Part shown: positions 1 to 6,904 of the stretch, in pieces
Position numbering within the stretch: position 1 is the first letter of the stretch
Layout: each line of letters starts with the position of its first letter
Assembly: GCA_018715295.1 (NCBI GenBank)
Contig: DVLY01000089.1
Coordinates: forward strand, 1 to 13,413
Direction: 5' to 3'
DNA length: 13,413 nt
DNA from: Candidatus Merdimorpha stercoravium
GTDB lineage: Bacteria; Bacteroidota; Bacteroidia; Flavobacteriales; UBA1820
Notes under the pieces: model-generated
Database searches by the model: none
Seen by the model: only the letters and a program-made list of their open reading frames with translations
What the model was told of the DNA's origin: nothing
Translations under genes and position numbers: made by a program

Positions 1-37
1 GATAAGATTCCCATTGGGAGAAAACCTTTCTTTGTTT

Positions 38-718
38 TTAATACTTTTTTAGTTTTTCGGCCACGATCCGGTCGATTTCTTCCTCCTGTTGGGTCAGTGT
101 CAGGGTGGAATTGTCGATCTCGATGGCATCGGGTGCCTTGACCAGCGGCGAAGTCTCGCGGTGGGTGTCCATGTAGTCGCGGGAGGTAATGTTGTCCAGT
201 ACCTGTTCGAAATCGACTTCGACGCCCTTTGCTTTCAGTTCGTCGCAGCGACGGCGGGCGCGCACCCGCGGGTCGGATACGATGAACAGTTTTACGTCCG
301 CATCGGGAAAGACGACCGTGCCGATGTCCCGCCCGTCCATGGCGATGCCGTTCTGGCGGGAGATGCTGCGCTGGAGCAGCACCATGGCCTGCCGCACTTC
401 CGGTACCGAGGATACCAGACTGACGTTTTGCGATACGTCCATCGAACGGATTTCGGTCTCTACGTCCTGTCCGTTGAGCAGGGTATGGCCCTGGGCGTCG
501 AAACCGATCTCGATCTTGTTCAGGTCGGCGATGAGCAGGTTTTTGAAAAATTCACCCTCCTGAAGGTAATGCTCCTGCATGGCGTAGTACGTCAGGGCGC
601 GGTACATGGCGCCGGTGTCGATGTACGTCAGGCCGTACTTGCGGGCCAAGGTGCGGGCGATGGTGCTCTTTCCCGAGCCGGATACCCCGTCCACGGCGAT
701 GATGGGTTTTCTGTCCAA
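38..718 (-). CDS. cmk: Cytidylate kinase (CMP/dCMP kinase)
   Basis: Cytoplasmic enzyme that transfers phosphate from ATP to CMP or dCMP, feeding CTP and dCTP synthesis. From the chosen start the protein has 226 residues, the usual length for bacterial Cmk (about 225-230). Visible motifs: P-loop GVSGSGKST at residues 11-19; YIDTGAMYRA just after it, a Cmk signature; the VS-VS-VP-VR stretch around residues 95-110; MDGRDIGTVVF at 127-137; and the Arg-rich DPRVRARRR lid segment at about 149-157. The start is a TTG at 718. No ATG lies between the P-loop and an upstream ATG at 847, and that longer frame would run through the promoter-like TACATTTG at 750-757. The gene is divergent from the phosphorylase gene. 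Only 37 bases follow its stop, with no clear terminator. Function is very sure; the start codon is inferred. Confidence 0.95.
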   Translation of the reverse strand: MDRKPIIAVDGVSGSGKSTIARTLARKYGLTYIDTGAMYRALTYYAMQEHYLQEGEFFKNLLIADLNKIEIGFDAQGHTLLNGQDVETEIRSMDVSQNVSLVSSVPEVRQAMVLLQRSISRQNGIAMDGRDIGTVVFPDADVKLFIVSDPRVRARRRCDELKAKGVEVDFEQVLDNITSRDYMDTHRETSPLVKAPDAIEIDNSTLTLTQQEEEIDRIVAEKLKKY

Positions 719-749
719 GATGTTTCTTGCCTTTTGTTTTTGAGGAAAA

Positions 750-757
750 CAAATGTA
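750..757 (-). promoter_or_regulatory. Bacteroidetes -7 promoter element for cmk
   Basis: Read on the minus strand this is TACATTTG, a full match to the Bacteroidetes -7 consensus TAnnTTTG. It lies 31 bases upstream of the proposed TTG start of cmk, which would leave a short A-rich leader. No TTTG -33 box is seen at the expected 19-21 base distance. The placement supports the short form of Cmk rather than the 269-residue reading. Confidence 0.6.
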
Positions 758-887
758 CGAAAAAACGCGGGAGTCCGGATGGGATTTCCCGGTGATTTTG
801 TCCGGAAGATATGGCGGGGACGGAAAAAAGGGAAGAAACAGTGTCATAGTTTAAGAAAAAAAGGGGTTTTTTTCTCCCGGAAAAACC

Positions 888-895
888 TATCTTTG
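888..895 (+). promoter_or_regulatory. Bacteroidetes -7 promoter element for the phosphorylase gene
   Basis: The sequence is TATCTTTG, a perfect TAnnTTTG match. A T-run at 867-873 lies at about the right distance for a degenerate -33 box. The element is 54 bases upstream of the ATG at 950. A 7-bp inverted repeat (GGTTTTT at 865-871, AAAAACC at 881-887) lies in the spacer directly before it. Confidence 0.65.
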
Positions 896-949
896 CTCCA
901 TTGCAAAAAAATCGAGGAAATACATGTTCAACAAAAGATAGAAACGATT

Positions 950-2635
950 ATGGCAAATACTTTACCTCAACCGTTTACGCCTCCTTACGAGATCGATCCG
1001 CGTTTTGAAAAAGGAGTGGTGTATTTTTCGATGGAATACGCCATCGACCAGAGTTTGAAGATCTACTCGGGCGGTTTGGGCTTTTTGGCCGGATCGCACA
1101 TGCGCAGTGCGTACCAGTTGCGGCAGAACCTTACCGGGATCGGCATCCTGTGGAAAAACGGTTATTACGACCAGCGGCGCAATGCCGACCAGACGATGCA
1201 GGTAAGTTTCGAAGAGAAGATCTACAAATTCCTCACCGATACGGGCATCAAGTTTACGGTAGAGATCAACCATACGCAGGTGTGGGTGAAAGCCTATTAC
1301 CTCGACCCGAAGGTTTTCGGTACGGCACCGTTGTTCCTGCTGACCACCGACCTGGAGGAAAACGATTTTCTGGCGCGTTCCACCACGTTCCGCCTGTACG
1401 ATTCCGACCCTCAGGCCAAGATCGCCGCATCGATCGTCCTGGGGCGCGGCGGGATCAAACTGCTCGAACAGTTGGGCTATGAACCCGACATCATCCACCT
1501 CAACGAGGCGCATGGCGTATCGGCGGCCTTTGCCCTGTACGAGAAGTACGGCAGCCTCGAAGAGGTGAAAAAGCGCATGGTCTTTACCACCCACACCCCG
1601 GAAGAGGCCGGGAACGAAAAGCATCCGTTCGATATGCTGGTCAACATGAGCTTTTTCGGCAATGTCCCCTTGGACGTAGCCCGGGACATATCGGGTGTAA
1701 AGGATGAAGTGTTCAACCATTCGCTGGCCGCTCTGCGGATGAGCCACCTGGCCAACGGCGTGTCCAAGCTCCATGGGGAGGTGTCGCGCCAGATGTGGGC
1801 CGGCAACGAGGGAATACCGCCCATCACCCATGTAACCAATGCCCAGAACAAGCCGTATTGGGCCGACTATATCCTCGAACAGGCACGCGTAACGGGCAAT
1901 GAACTGTTGCTCACCGCCCGGAAAAGCGCCTTGAAGAAGAGCCTGTTCGACCATGTGGCCGATCAGTGCGGGACGATCCTCGATCCGCAGGTGCTCACCA
2001 TCGTCTGGTCCCGGCGTTTTGCCCAGTACAAACGTCCCGATCTGCTCACCCAGGATACGGAGCGTTTCCACCGCCTGATGGAAAATACCAAGACGCCCGT
2101 GCAGATCATCTGGGCCGGAAAGCCTTATCCTTCGGACTACGGGGCGATCAGCGTGTTCAACAAGCTGGTCGATATGGCCAAGCATTACAAGAACATGGCG
2201 GTGCTGGTCGGGTACGAGTTGTGGCTCTCCCGCAAGCTCAAACTCGGTGCGGACATTTGGCTGAACAACCCCCGGATCACCCGCGAGGCTTCCGGTACTT
2301 CCGGGATGACGGCGGCCATGAACGGGGCGATCAACTTTTCCACGTACGACGGTTGGATCCCCGAATTCGCCAAGGATGGGGTCAATTCGTTCATCATCCC
2401 TCCGCAGGATTACCGTTTGTCCATCTACGAGCAGGATGCGCTCGATATGAACAACATGTTCGACATCCTGGAAAACAAGATCATACCGATGTACTACGGC
2501 GACCGCAAGGGTTGGACGCAGATGATGATGGCTTCGATGAACGACGTGGTGCCGTTTTTCGATTCGGCGCGTATGGCTACCGAGTACTACGAAAAGATCT
2601 ACAATGCTCCGCAGGATGCACCTGCCGGAGAGTGA
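950..2635 (+). CDS. Short GT35 alpha-glucan phosphorylase homologue lacking the PLP lysine
   Basis: 561 residues. The sequence follows the alpha-glucan phosphorylase (GT35) fold, which normally uses pyridoxal phosphate to release glucose-1-phosphate from glycogen or maltodextrin. Landmarks: YFSMEYAIDQSLKIYSGGLG at about 25-44, followed by FLAGSH; TTHTPEEAG at 213-221 with the active-site His at 215; VTNAQNKPYW; WSRRFAQYKRP at 353-363; and EASGTSGMTAAMNGA at 446-460. The last motif is the PLP-attachment site, but the lysine position is Thr454 (family form GMK or NMK). The protein is shorter than E. coli GlgP (about 815) and lacks the N-terminal extension of long family members, yet the core and C terminus look whole. 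The start at 950 is chosen because homology begins just after it and the promoter lies between it and any earlier start. It may be a non-phosphorolytic glucan-binding or glycosyl-transfer relative; the family is sure, the activity is not. A strong terminator follows. Confidence 0.85.
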   Translation: MANTLPQPFTPPYEIDPRFEKGVVYFSMEYAIDQSLKIYSGGLGFLAGSHMRSAYQLRQNLTGIGILWKNGYYDQRRNADQTMQVSFEEKIYKFLTDTGIKFTVEINHTQVWVKAYYLDPKVFGTAPLFLLTTDLEENDFLARSTTFRLYDSDPQAKIAASIVLGRGGIKLLEQLGYEPDIIHLNEAHGVSAAFALYEKYGSLEEVKKRMVFTTHTPEEAGNEKHPFDMLVNMSFFGNVPLDVARDISGVKDEVFNHSLAALRMSHLANGVSKLHGEVSRQMWAGNEGIPPITHVTNAQNKPYWADYILEQARVTGNELLLTARKSALKKSLFDHVADQCGTILDPQVLTIVWSRRFAQYKRPDLLTQDTERFHRLMENTKTPVQIIWAGKPYPSDYGAISVFNKLVDMAKHYKNMAVLVGYELWLSRKLKLGADIWLNNPRITREASGTSGMTAAMNGAINFSTYDGWIPEFAKDGVNSFIIPPQDYRLSIYEQDALDMNNMFDILENKIIPMYYGDRKGWTQMMMASMNDVVPFFDSARMATEYYEKIYNAPQDAPAGE

Positions 2636-2651
2636 TCTCTTTTTCTTCCGC

Positions 2652-2714
2652 GCGATCGGGCCGGCAAAAGGGGCGGCGGGAAAATCCCGCCGCCCTTTTT
2701 GCCGGCCCGATCGC
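2652..2714 (+). terminator. Long nested hairpin, intrinsic terminator of the phosphorylase gene
   Basis: An inverted repeat with arms 2652-2681 and 2685-2714 is complementary over 30 positions with a single G-U pair and a 3-base AAA loop. The inner part is a classic terminator: a GC-rich stem (GGGCGGCGGG with CCCGCCGCCC) preceded by AAAA and followed by TTTTT at 2696-2700. The outer part, GCGATCGGGCCGGC with its complement, extends the pairing past the T-run. It begins 16 bases after the phosphorylase stop. The A and T tracts are symmetrical, so it could end transcription from either side. The rest of 2636-2870 holds only this hairpin and the promoter element at 2823-2830. Confidence 0.85.
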
Positions 2715-2822
2715 TTTCCCGCTGCTGTCCTGCGAGTCGGCGTTTGCGAATGGGTGGCCGCGCGGGGAAAACTTTGCAAAATAATATCGGCCGTTCCTGA
2801 ACGATTTAAGGGATGAATTTCG

Positions 2823-2830
2823 TAAATTTG
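2823..2830 (+). promoter_or_regulatory. Bacteroidetes -7 promoter element for the oxidoreductase-glyA run
   Basis: The sequence is TAAATTTG, a full TAnnTTTG match, 40 bases before the ATG at 2871, with an A-rich leader (GAGGAAACGAAAACGAAG) between. No TTTG -33 box at standard spacing. It lies just after the terminator, so it probably starts the transcript that enters the oxidoreductase gene and the genes beyond. Confidence 0.6.
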
Positions 2831-2870
2831 ACCCTTTATAAGCGAGGAAACGAAAACGAAGAAATACCTT

Positions 2871-3404
2871 ATGAAAACCCTTGTCATCGTCGCACATCCC
2901 GACCTGGAAAAATCCGTCGTCAATCGCCGCTGGGTGGACGAAGCGGAAAAGCACCCCGAACGTTTTACCGTACACCGTCTTTACCAGACTTACCCCGACG
3001 AGCAGATCGACATCGCGCGCGAACAGGCTTTGGTCGAGCGGCACGGAACGCTCGTGTTGCAGTTCCCGATCTACTGGTTCGGTTGCCCGTCGCTGCTCAA
3101 AAAATGGATGGACCAGGTTTTGGCTTTCGGTTGGGCCTTCGGCCCGCAGCCGGAAGCGGACAAGATGCGGGGGCGGAAAGTAGCCCTGGCGGTGTCGGCG
3201 GGCATCCAGCAGGAGGATTTTTCCCCGGAAGGTACCTACGGCCATACCATGGGTGAACTGCTTTTGCCGTTTGAAGCCATGTGCCGCTATGTCGATGCGG
3301 TCTTCGGTGGATTCCATGCACTCTACGGTGCCGAGGCAGGGCTTCCGGCTGAGGTCTTGGAGGACAATACCCGCCGGTACATGGATTTCCTGCAGAATCT
3401 CTGA
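2871..3404 (+). CDS. Flavodoxin-fold NAD(P)H oxidoreductase (quinone reductase / KefF-like)
   Basis: 177 residues. It matches the Flavodoxin_2 family of FMN- or FAD-binding NAD(P)H:quinone oxidoreductases (KefF, MdaB, NQO1-like), soluble enzymes that reduce quinones and similar electrophiles by two-electron transfer. Evidence: N-terminal beta strand and loop TLVIVAHPDLEKSVVNRRW at 3-21, where HPxxxxSxxN is the flavin-phosphate loop; LVLQFPIYWFGCPSLLKKWM at 61-80, the family hallmark, followed by DQVLAFGWAFG; and GRKVALAVSAG at 101-111. The length is that of KefF-like proteins (about 175-200). No potassium channel gene is adjacent, so a KefC partner role is not supported. The ATG at 2871 follows an A-rich leader and a -7 element. 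It ends 56 bases before glyA with no terminator between. Family assignment is firm; the substrate is unknown. Confidence 0.88.
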   Translation: MKTLVIVAHPDLEKSVVNRRWVDEAEKHPERFTVHRLYQTYPDEQIDIAREQALVERHGTLVLQFPIYWFGCPSLLKKWMDQVLAFGWAFGPQPEADKMRGRKVALAVSAGIQQEDFSPEGTYGHTMGELLLPFEAMCRYVDAVFGGFHALYGAEAGLPAEVLEDNTRRYMDFLQNL

Positions 3405-3460
3405 ACACATCGGAACAGAAACGAAAAATAGAATAAAAACGATAAACCAAACAAAACGCC

Positions 3461-4753
3461 ATGAAGAGAGACAAACTGATCTTTGACCTGATAGAGGACG
3501 AACGCGACCGCCAGACATACGGCATCGAACTGATCGCCTCCGAGAACTACGTGAGCGACCAGGTGCTCGAAGCGATGGGTTCCATCCTGACCAACAAATA
3601 CGCCGAAGGGTATCCCGGCGCCCGCTATTACGGAGGATGCGAAGTGGTGGACCAGGTAGAGCAGGTCGCTATCGACCGGGCAAAAGCTCTCTTCGGAGCG
3701 GAGTACGCCAACGTGCAGCCGCATTCCGGCAGCCAGGCCAATGCAGCGGTGTATGCCGCTTTCCTTCAGCCGGGGGACAAGATCCTCGGGTTCGACCTTT
3801 CGCACGGAGGCCACCTCACGCACGGTTCGCCGGTGAACTTCTCCGGAAAACTGTACAAGACGTGTTTCTATGGCGTGGAAAAGGAGACCGGACGCATCGA
3901 TTACGACAAAGTGGCTGAAATCGCCCAGCGCGAACGCCCGAAGATGATCGTCGCCGGAGCTTCGGCCTATTCCCGCGATATGGACTTCAAGCGTTTCCGC
4001 GAGATCGCCGACAGCGTGGGTGCATTCCTGTTTGCCGATATTTCGCATCCGGCCGGGCTGATCGCCAAGGGGCTGCTGAGCGACCCGATCCCGTACTGCC
4101 ACGTGGTATCCACCACCACGCACAAGACGCTTCGCGGGCCGCGCGGAGGAATGATCCTGCTGGGCAAGGATTTTGAAAATCCGTTCGGTTTGAAGACCCC
4201 CAAGGGCCAGGTGCGGATGATGTCTTCGCTGATCAATTCGGCGGTCTTCCCCGGCAACCAGGGCGGCCCGCTGGAGCACGTGATCGCAGCCAAGGCCGTG
4301 GCTTTCGGCGAGGCGCTTTCCGACGAATTCTTCCGCTATGCGCTCGCCGTTCAGCGCAACGCGGCTGCAATGGCCAAGGCGTTCGTGGAACGCGGATACG
4401 ACCTGGTATCCGGCGGTACGGACAACCACATGATGCTCATCGACCTGCGCAACAAGGGCATTACGGGGCGCGAGGCGGAGAACGCCCTGATCAAGGCCGA
4501 CATTACGGTCAACAAGAACATGGTCCCCTTCGACGACAAGTCGCCGTACGTTACTTCGGGTATCCGGGTGGGTGCAGCCGCCGTTACTACGCGTGGTTTG
4601 AAGGAGAAAGACATGGAGACGGTGGTGGACCTGATCGACCAGGTGCTGACCAATATTTCCTCCGATCGGAAGATCAAGAAGATCGGCGAAAAGGTGGCCG
4701 ACTTCATGGGCGACCGTCCTTTGTTCAAGCAGCGCCGCCGTCTGGCCAAATAA
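3461..4753 (+). CDS. glyA: Serine hydroxymethyltransferase
   Basis: 430 residues, close to the family norm (about 415-430). PLP-dependent cytoplasmic enzyme that converts serine and tetrahydrofolate to glycine and 5,10-methylene-tetrahydrofolate, the main entry of one-carbon units for thymidylate and purine synthesis. Visible motifs: ELIASENYVS at 23-32; TNKYAEGYPGARYYGGCE at 44-61; PHSGSQAN; HGGHLTHGS; ADISHPAGLIAKG; STTTHKTLRGPRGG with the Schiff-base lysine at 222; FPGNQGGPLEH; and near the C terminus TSGIRVGAAAVTTRG, where many homologues read GTPA. The ATG at 3461 follows an A-rich leader without a -7 element, so it is probably co-transcribed with the oxidoreductase gene. exbB begins 33 bases after its stop. 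folC, another folate gene, lies further along the same run. Confidence 0.97.
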   Translation: MKRDKLIFDLIEDERDRQTYGIELIASENYVSDQVLEAMGSILTNKYAEGYPGARYYGGCEVVDQVEQVAIDRAKALFGAEYANVQPHSGSQANAAVYAAFLQPGDKILGFDLSHGGHLTHGSPVNFSGKLYKTCFYGVEKETGRIDYDKVAEIAQRERPKMIVAGASAYSRDMDFKRFREIADSVGAFLFADISHPAGLIAKGLLSDPIPYCHVVSTTTHKTLRGPRGGMILLGKDFENPFGLKTPKGQVRMMSSLINSAVFPGNQGGPLEHVIAAKAVAFGEALSDEFFRYALAVQRNAAAMAKAFVERGYDLVSGGTDNHMMLIDLRNKGITGREAENALIKADITVNKNMVPFDDKSPYVTSGIRVGAAAVTTRGLKEKDMETVVDLIDQVLTNISSDRKIKKIGEKVADFMGDRPLFKQRRRLAK

Positions 4754-4786
4754 TCGAATGTGAATCCTCTAACCGAATAAACGACC

Positions 4787-5524
4787 ATGATGATTTCAGC
4801 ATTTTTGTTCAATGCCATTTCGACGGTAGCCGACACCCTGTCTTCGGGAGCGGGCGCCGATCTGTTGGCTTCGGATATCCCCGTAGTCAAGACCCAGACG
4901 ATCTGGGATATGATCGTCAGCGGCGGATGGAGCGGTGTGGCCATCATTGCGATGGAGTTTGTCATGTCCGTTCTGGCCGTGTACATTTTCGTGGAGCGTT
5001 CTTCCCTGATCAAGACGGCCGCCAAAGCCGACCCGCGTTTCATGGACACGATCAAATCGCTGGTATCGGCCGGGAAACTTACCGAAGCCAAGGCCATCTG
5101 CGACCGGGAAAACACCGTAGAGTCCCGGATCATGAAAAAGGGCATCAGCAAGATCGGAAAACCGCTGGAGGACATTTCGACCGCCATCGAAAATACGGGA
5201 AAACTCGAGATCTACACCCTGGAGGGAAACATCAGCCGCCTGGCCATGATCGCCGGTGCCGCGCCGATGCTCGGATTCCTCGGTACGGTGGTCGGAATGG
5301 TCGTCGCATTCCAGTCGATGGCCAATGCCGGCGGACAGGTCGAGATACAGGACCTCTCCGGGGGTATCTCTACAGCCATGACCACTACCGTAGCCGGTCT
5401 TATCGTGGGTATCATGGCCTACATCTTCTACAACCTGCTGGTAGGACGTATCCAGAAGGTGATCAACCGCATCGAGGTTTCGGCCGCCGATTTTCTGGAC
5501 CTGCTCAGCGAACCGGCCGAGTGA
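4787..5524 (+). CDS. exbB: ExbB/TolQ/MotA-family proton channel protein
   Basis: 245 residues, inner membrane. In the Ton system, ExbB subunits surround ExbD and form the proton channel that energises TonB. Three hydrophobic segments are visible: about 49-69, 152-178 and 196-218. The family core APMLGFLGTVVGMVVAF is at 159-175, and the third helix begins GISTAMTTTVAG at 193-204; its Thr residues are at the position of the pore-lining polar residues. Between helices 1 and 2 lies a charged cytoplasmic domain, as usual in the family. Two adjacent ATGs (4787 and 4790) could serve as start. It is followed after 60 bases by exbD and then tonB, which favours ExbB over TolQ or MotA; no tolB or pal is present. 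No promoter is seen in the 33-base gap after glyA. Confidence 0.93.
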   Translation: MMISAFLFNAISTVADTLSSGAGADLLASDIPVVKTQTIWDMIVSGGWSGVAIIAMEFVMSVLAVYIFVERSSLIKTAAKADPRFMDTIKSLVSAGKLTEAKAICDRENTVESRIMKKGISKIGKPLEDISTAIENTGKLEIYTLEGNISRLAMIAGAAPMLGFLGTVVGMVVAFQSMANAGGQVEIQDLSGGISTAMTTTVAGLIVGIMAYIFYNLLVGRIQKVINRIEVSAADFLDLLSEPAE

Positions 5525-5584
5525 GGACGCTGTCGGGTGTCCCCCTCCTAACCGTTTAATCCTGTCAATCCTGGAATACGAACC

Positions 5585-5983
5585 ATGAACCTACAAGGAA
5601 GAAACAAGGTATCCGCCGATTTTTCGATGGCCTCGATGACGGACATCATTTTCCTGTTGTTGCTCTTTTTCCTGCTTTCGGCTACCGTGATCACCTCCAA
5701 TGCCATCGAGATCGTGTTGCCCAAGGCCGGAAGTCAGACCACCAAGAAGCAGGTCGTGTCCGTTACCGCCACCACCGACGGCCGGTACTATATCGACAAG
5801 GAGCAGGTAAACTACTCCGATATCGAACCCCGCCTGCAGGAGATCGCCGCCCAGAGCGACAATACCACCGTGCTCATCCGCGGGGAAAACACCATCGAAC
5901 TCCAGAAAGTAACCGACCTGTTCGAGATCGCCCGTCGCAACGGGCTGACCCCCATTCTGGGCGTACAACCTCCCAAGAAGTAA
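5585..5983 (+). CDS. exbD: ExbD/TolR-family biopolymer transport protein
   Basis: 132 residues. Partner of ExbB in the proton channel that drives TonB. It has a short cytoplasmic N terminus, one membrane helix at about 20-38, and a periplasmic domain of about 90 residues. SMTDIIFLLLLFF contains Asp20, the single membrane acid at the position of the essential E. coli ExbD Asp25. The periplasmic part includes DGRYYIDKEQVNYSDIEPRL and ends ILGVQPPKK, as expected for ExbD. Only one exbD is present here, whereas many Bacteroidetes ton clusters have two. The start at 5585 follows GAATACGAACC; there is a 60-base gap from exbB and no terminator between. The tonB start lies 6 to 27 bases downstream depending on the codon used, so tight co-expression is likely. 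Confidence 0.93.
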   Translation: MNLQGRNKVSADFSMASMTDIIFLLLLFFLLSATVITSNAIEIVLPKAGSQTTKKQVVSVTATTDGRYYIDKEQVNYSDIEPRLQEIAAQSDNTTVLIRGENTIELQKVTDLFEIARRNGLTPILGVQPPKK

Positions 5984-6010
5984 AACCTGTTGCCTCTCTC
6001 TGCCGTGCCG

Positions 6011-6844
6011 ATGTCCGCCTCTGCCTCGTCCCGTTGGGAACCCAATCAGCGAAAGGGTCTTATCGTTACCGTCCTGGTACACGTGGCGATGCTTGTGGCC
6101 ATGTTCATCTTCGGGATTCGTTACCTCGACCCTCCGCCGCTGGGCGGGATGATCGTCGCTTTCGGCATGACGGAGGACGGAGCCGGCTCTCCCGCATATG
6201 AGGATCGGGCGGTGCTGCCCCAGCCTACGGCAGCTGCATCGAGTGTCCCCGAGGTCGAAGTCCCCGAAGAGGCCCTGATGACCCAGGCGGAGGAAAGCCC
6301 GGTGGAAGTCGAGGAAAAGAAACCCGAGAAGGAGCAGAAACCCAAAACCGAGCAGCGTCCCCGCGAGGTGGAACGCCCCCGCGAAACCCCGCAGAAGGAA
6401 GAAACGCCCCAGCCTCCGCAACCCTCCCGGACGACCACCCAGGCGCTGGCCAACATTCTCAACCCCGGCCATGATGCCTCCAAAGGCGACGGGCAGGGGC
6501 AGGGTTACAAGGGTTCTCCCCAGGGCAGCCTCTCTTCGGACAATTACGGCGTATCCGGGGTAGGCGGCGACGGCAATTACCGTTTGGCCGGGCGCGCGGC
6601 CATCAGGAAACCCAAACCGGCTTATACCGGTACCGACCAGGGGCGCGTCGTGGTCGTGGTGCAGGTCGATCGTCAGGGAAATGTCGTTTCGGCCAAATGT
6701 TCCCTGCAAGGCACCGAGGTAACCGACCCGCAGTTGATCCGCAATGCCGAAAAAGCAGCCTTGGAGACCAAATGGAAGCCTGATCCTTCTGCCGAGCCGT
6801 TGCAACAGGGGACGATCATCTACGAGTTTTCCGTCAGGGGGTGA
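6011..6844 (+). CDS. tonB: Energy transducer TonB
   Basis: 277 residues from the ATG at 6011. TonB links the inner-membrane proton motor ExbB-ExbD to outer-membrane TonB-dependent transporters. Architecture from the sequence: short cytoplasmic N terminus; single membrane anchor at about 16-37 (GLIVTVLVHVAMLVAMFIFG); a long Pro/Glu/Lys-rich spacer at about 78-138 (for example PVEVEEKKPEKEQKPK), the periplasm-spanning rod; a Gly/Ser-rich stretch at about 153-190; and a C-terminal TonB domain at about 193-277 with PKPAYTGTDQGRVVVVVQVD, the NAEKAALETKWKP helix and a final YEFSV strand. A TTG at 5990 would add seven residues and a GTG at 6005 is also possible; the ATG is preferred but not proven. 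It is the last gene of the ton set; folC follows after 60 bases. Which transporters it serves cannot be told from the window. Confidence 0.93.
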   Translation: MSASASSRWEPNQRKGLIVTVLVHVAMLVAMFIFGIRYLDPPPLGGMIVAFGMTEDGAGSPAYEDRAVLPQPTAAASSVPEVEVPEEALMTQAEESPVEVEEKKPEKEQKPKTEQRPREVERPRETPQKEETPQPPQPSRTTTQALANILNPGHDASKGDGQGQGYKGSPQGSLSSDNYGVSGVGGDGNYRLAGRAAIRKPKPAYTGTDQGRVVVVVQVDRQGNVVSAKCSLQGTEVTDPQLIRNAEKAALETKWKPDPSAEPLQQGTIIYEFSVRG

Positions 6845-6904
6845 GAAAAGAAACGGCGGAGCATATCCGCAAGGCCTTGTCTAGGCAGGGCTGTCGAAGA
6901 AAGG

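Noticed and set aside
9..19. Inverted repeat TCCCATTGGGA downstream of cmk
   Set aside because: Five-base arms around a single base cannot form a real hairpin and there is no T-run; too short to call a terminator.
719..847. 43-residue N-terminal extension of Cmk from an ATG at 847
   Set aside because: Low-complexity sequence with no counterpart in Cmk proteins, and it runs across the minus-strand -7 element.
89..949. N-terminal extension of the phosphorylase frame, open back to position 89
   Set aside because: It is the antisense of cmk for most of its length, shows no phosphorylase homology, and the promoter element at 888-895 lies inside it. The ATG at 950 gives a normal start.
2604..2816. 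Small plus-strand frame across the phosphorylase stop
   Set aside because: It overlaps the phosphorylase end and consists mostly of the translated terminator hairpin.
962..2923. 653-codon antisense open frame opposite the phosphorylase gene
   Set aside because: Same codon-bias effect; it also reads straight through the strong terminator hairpin.
6856..6879. Small hairpin and the palindrome CAAGGCCTTG between tonB and folC
   Set aside because: The stem is only 5 bp with no T-run, so it is not a convincing terminator or attenuator.
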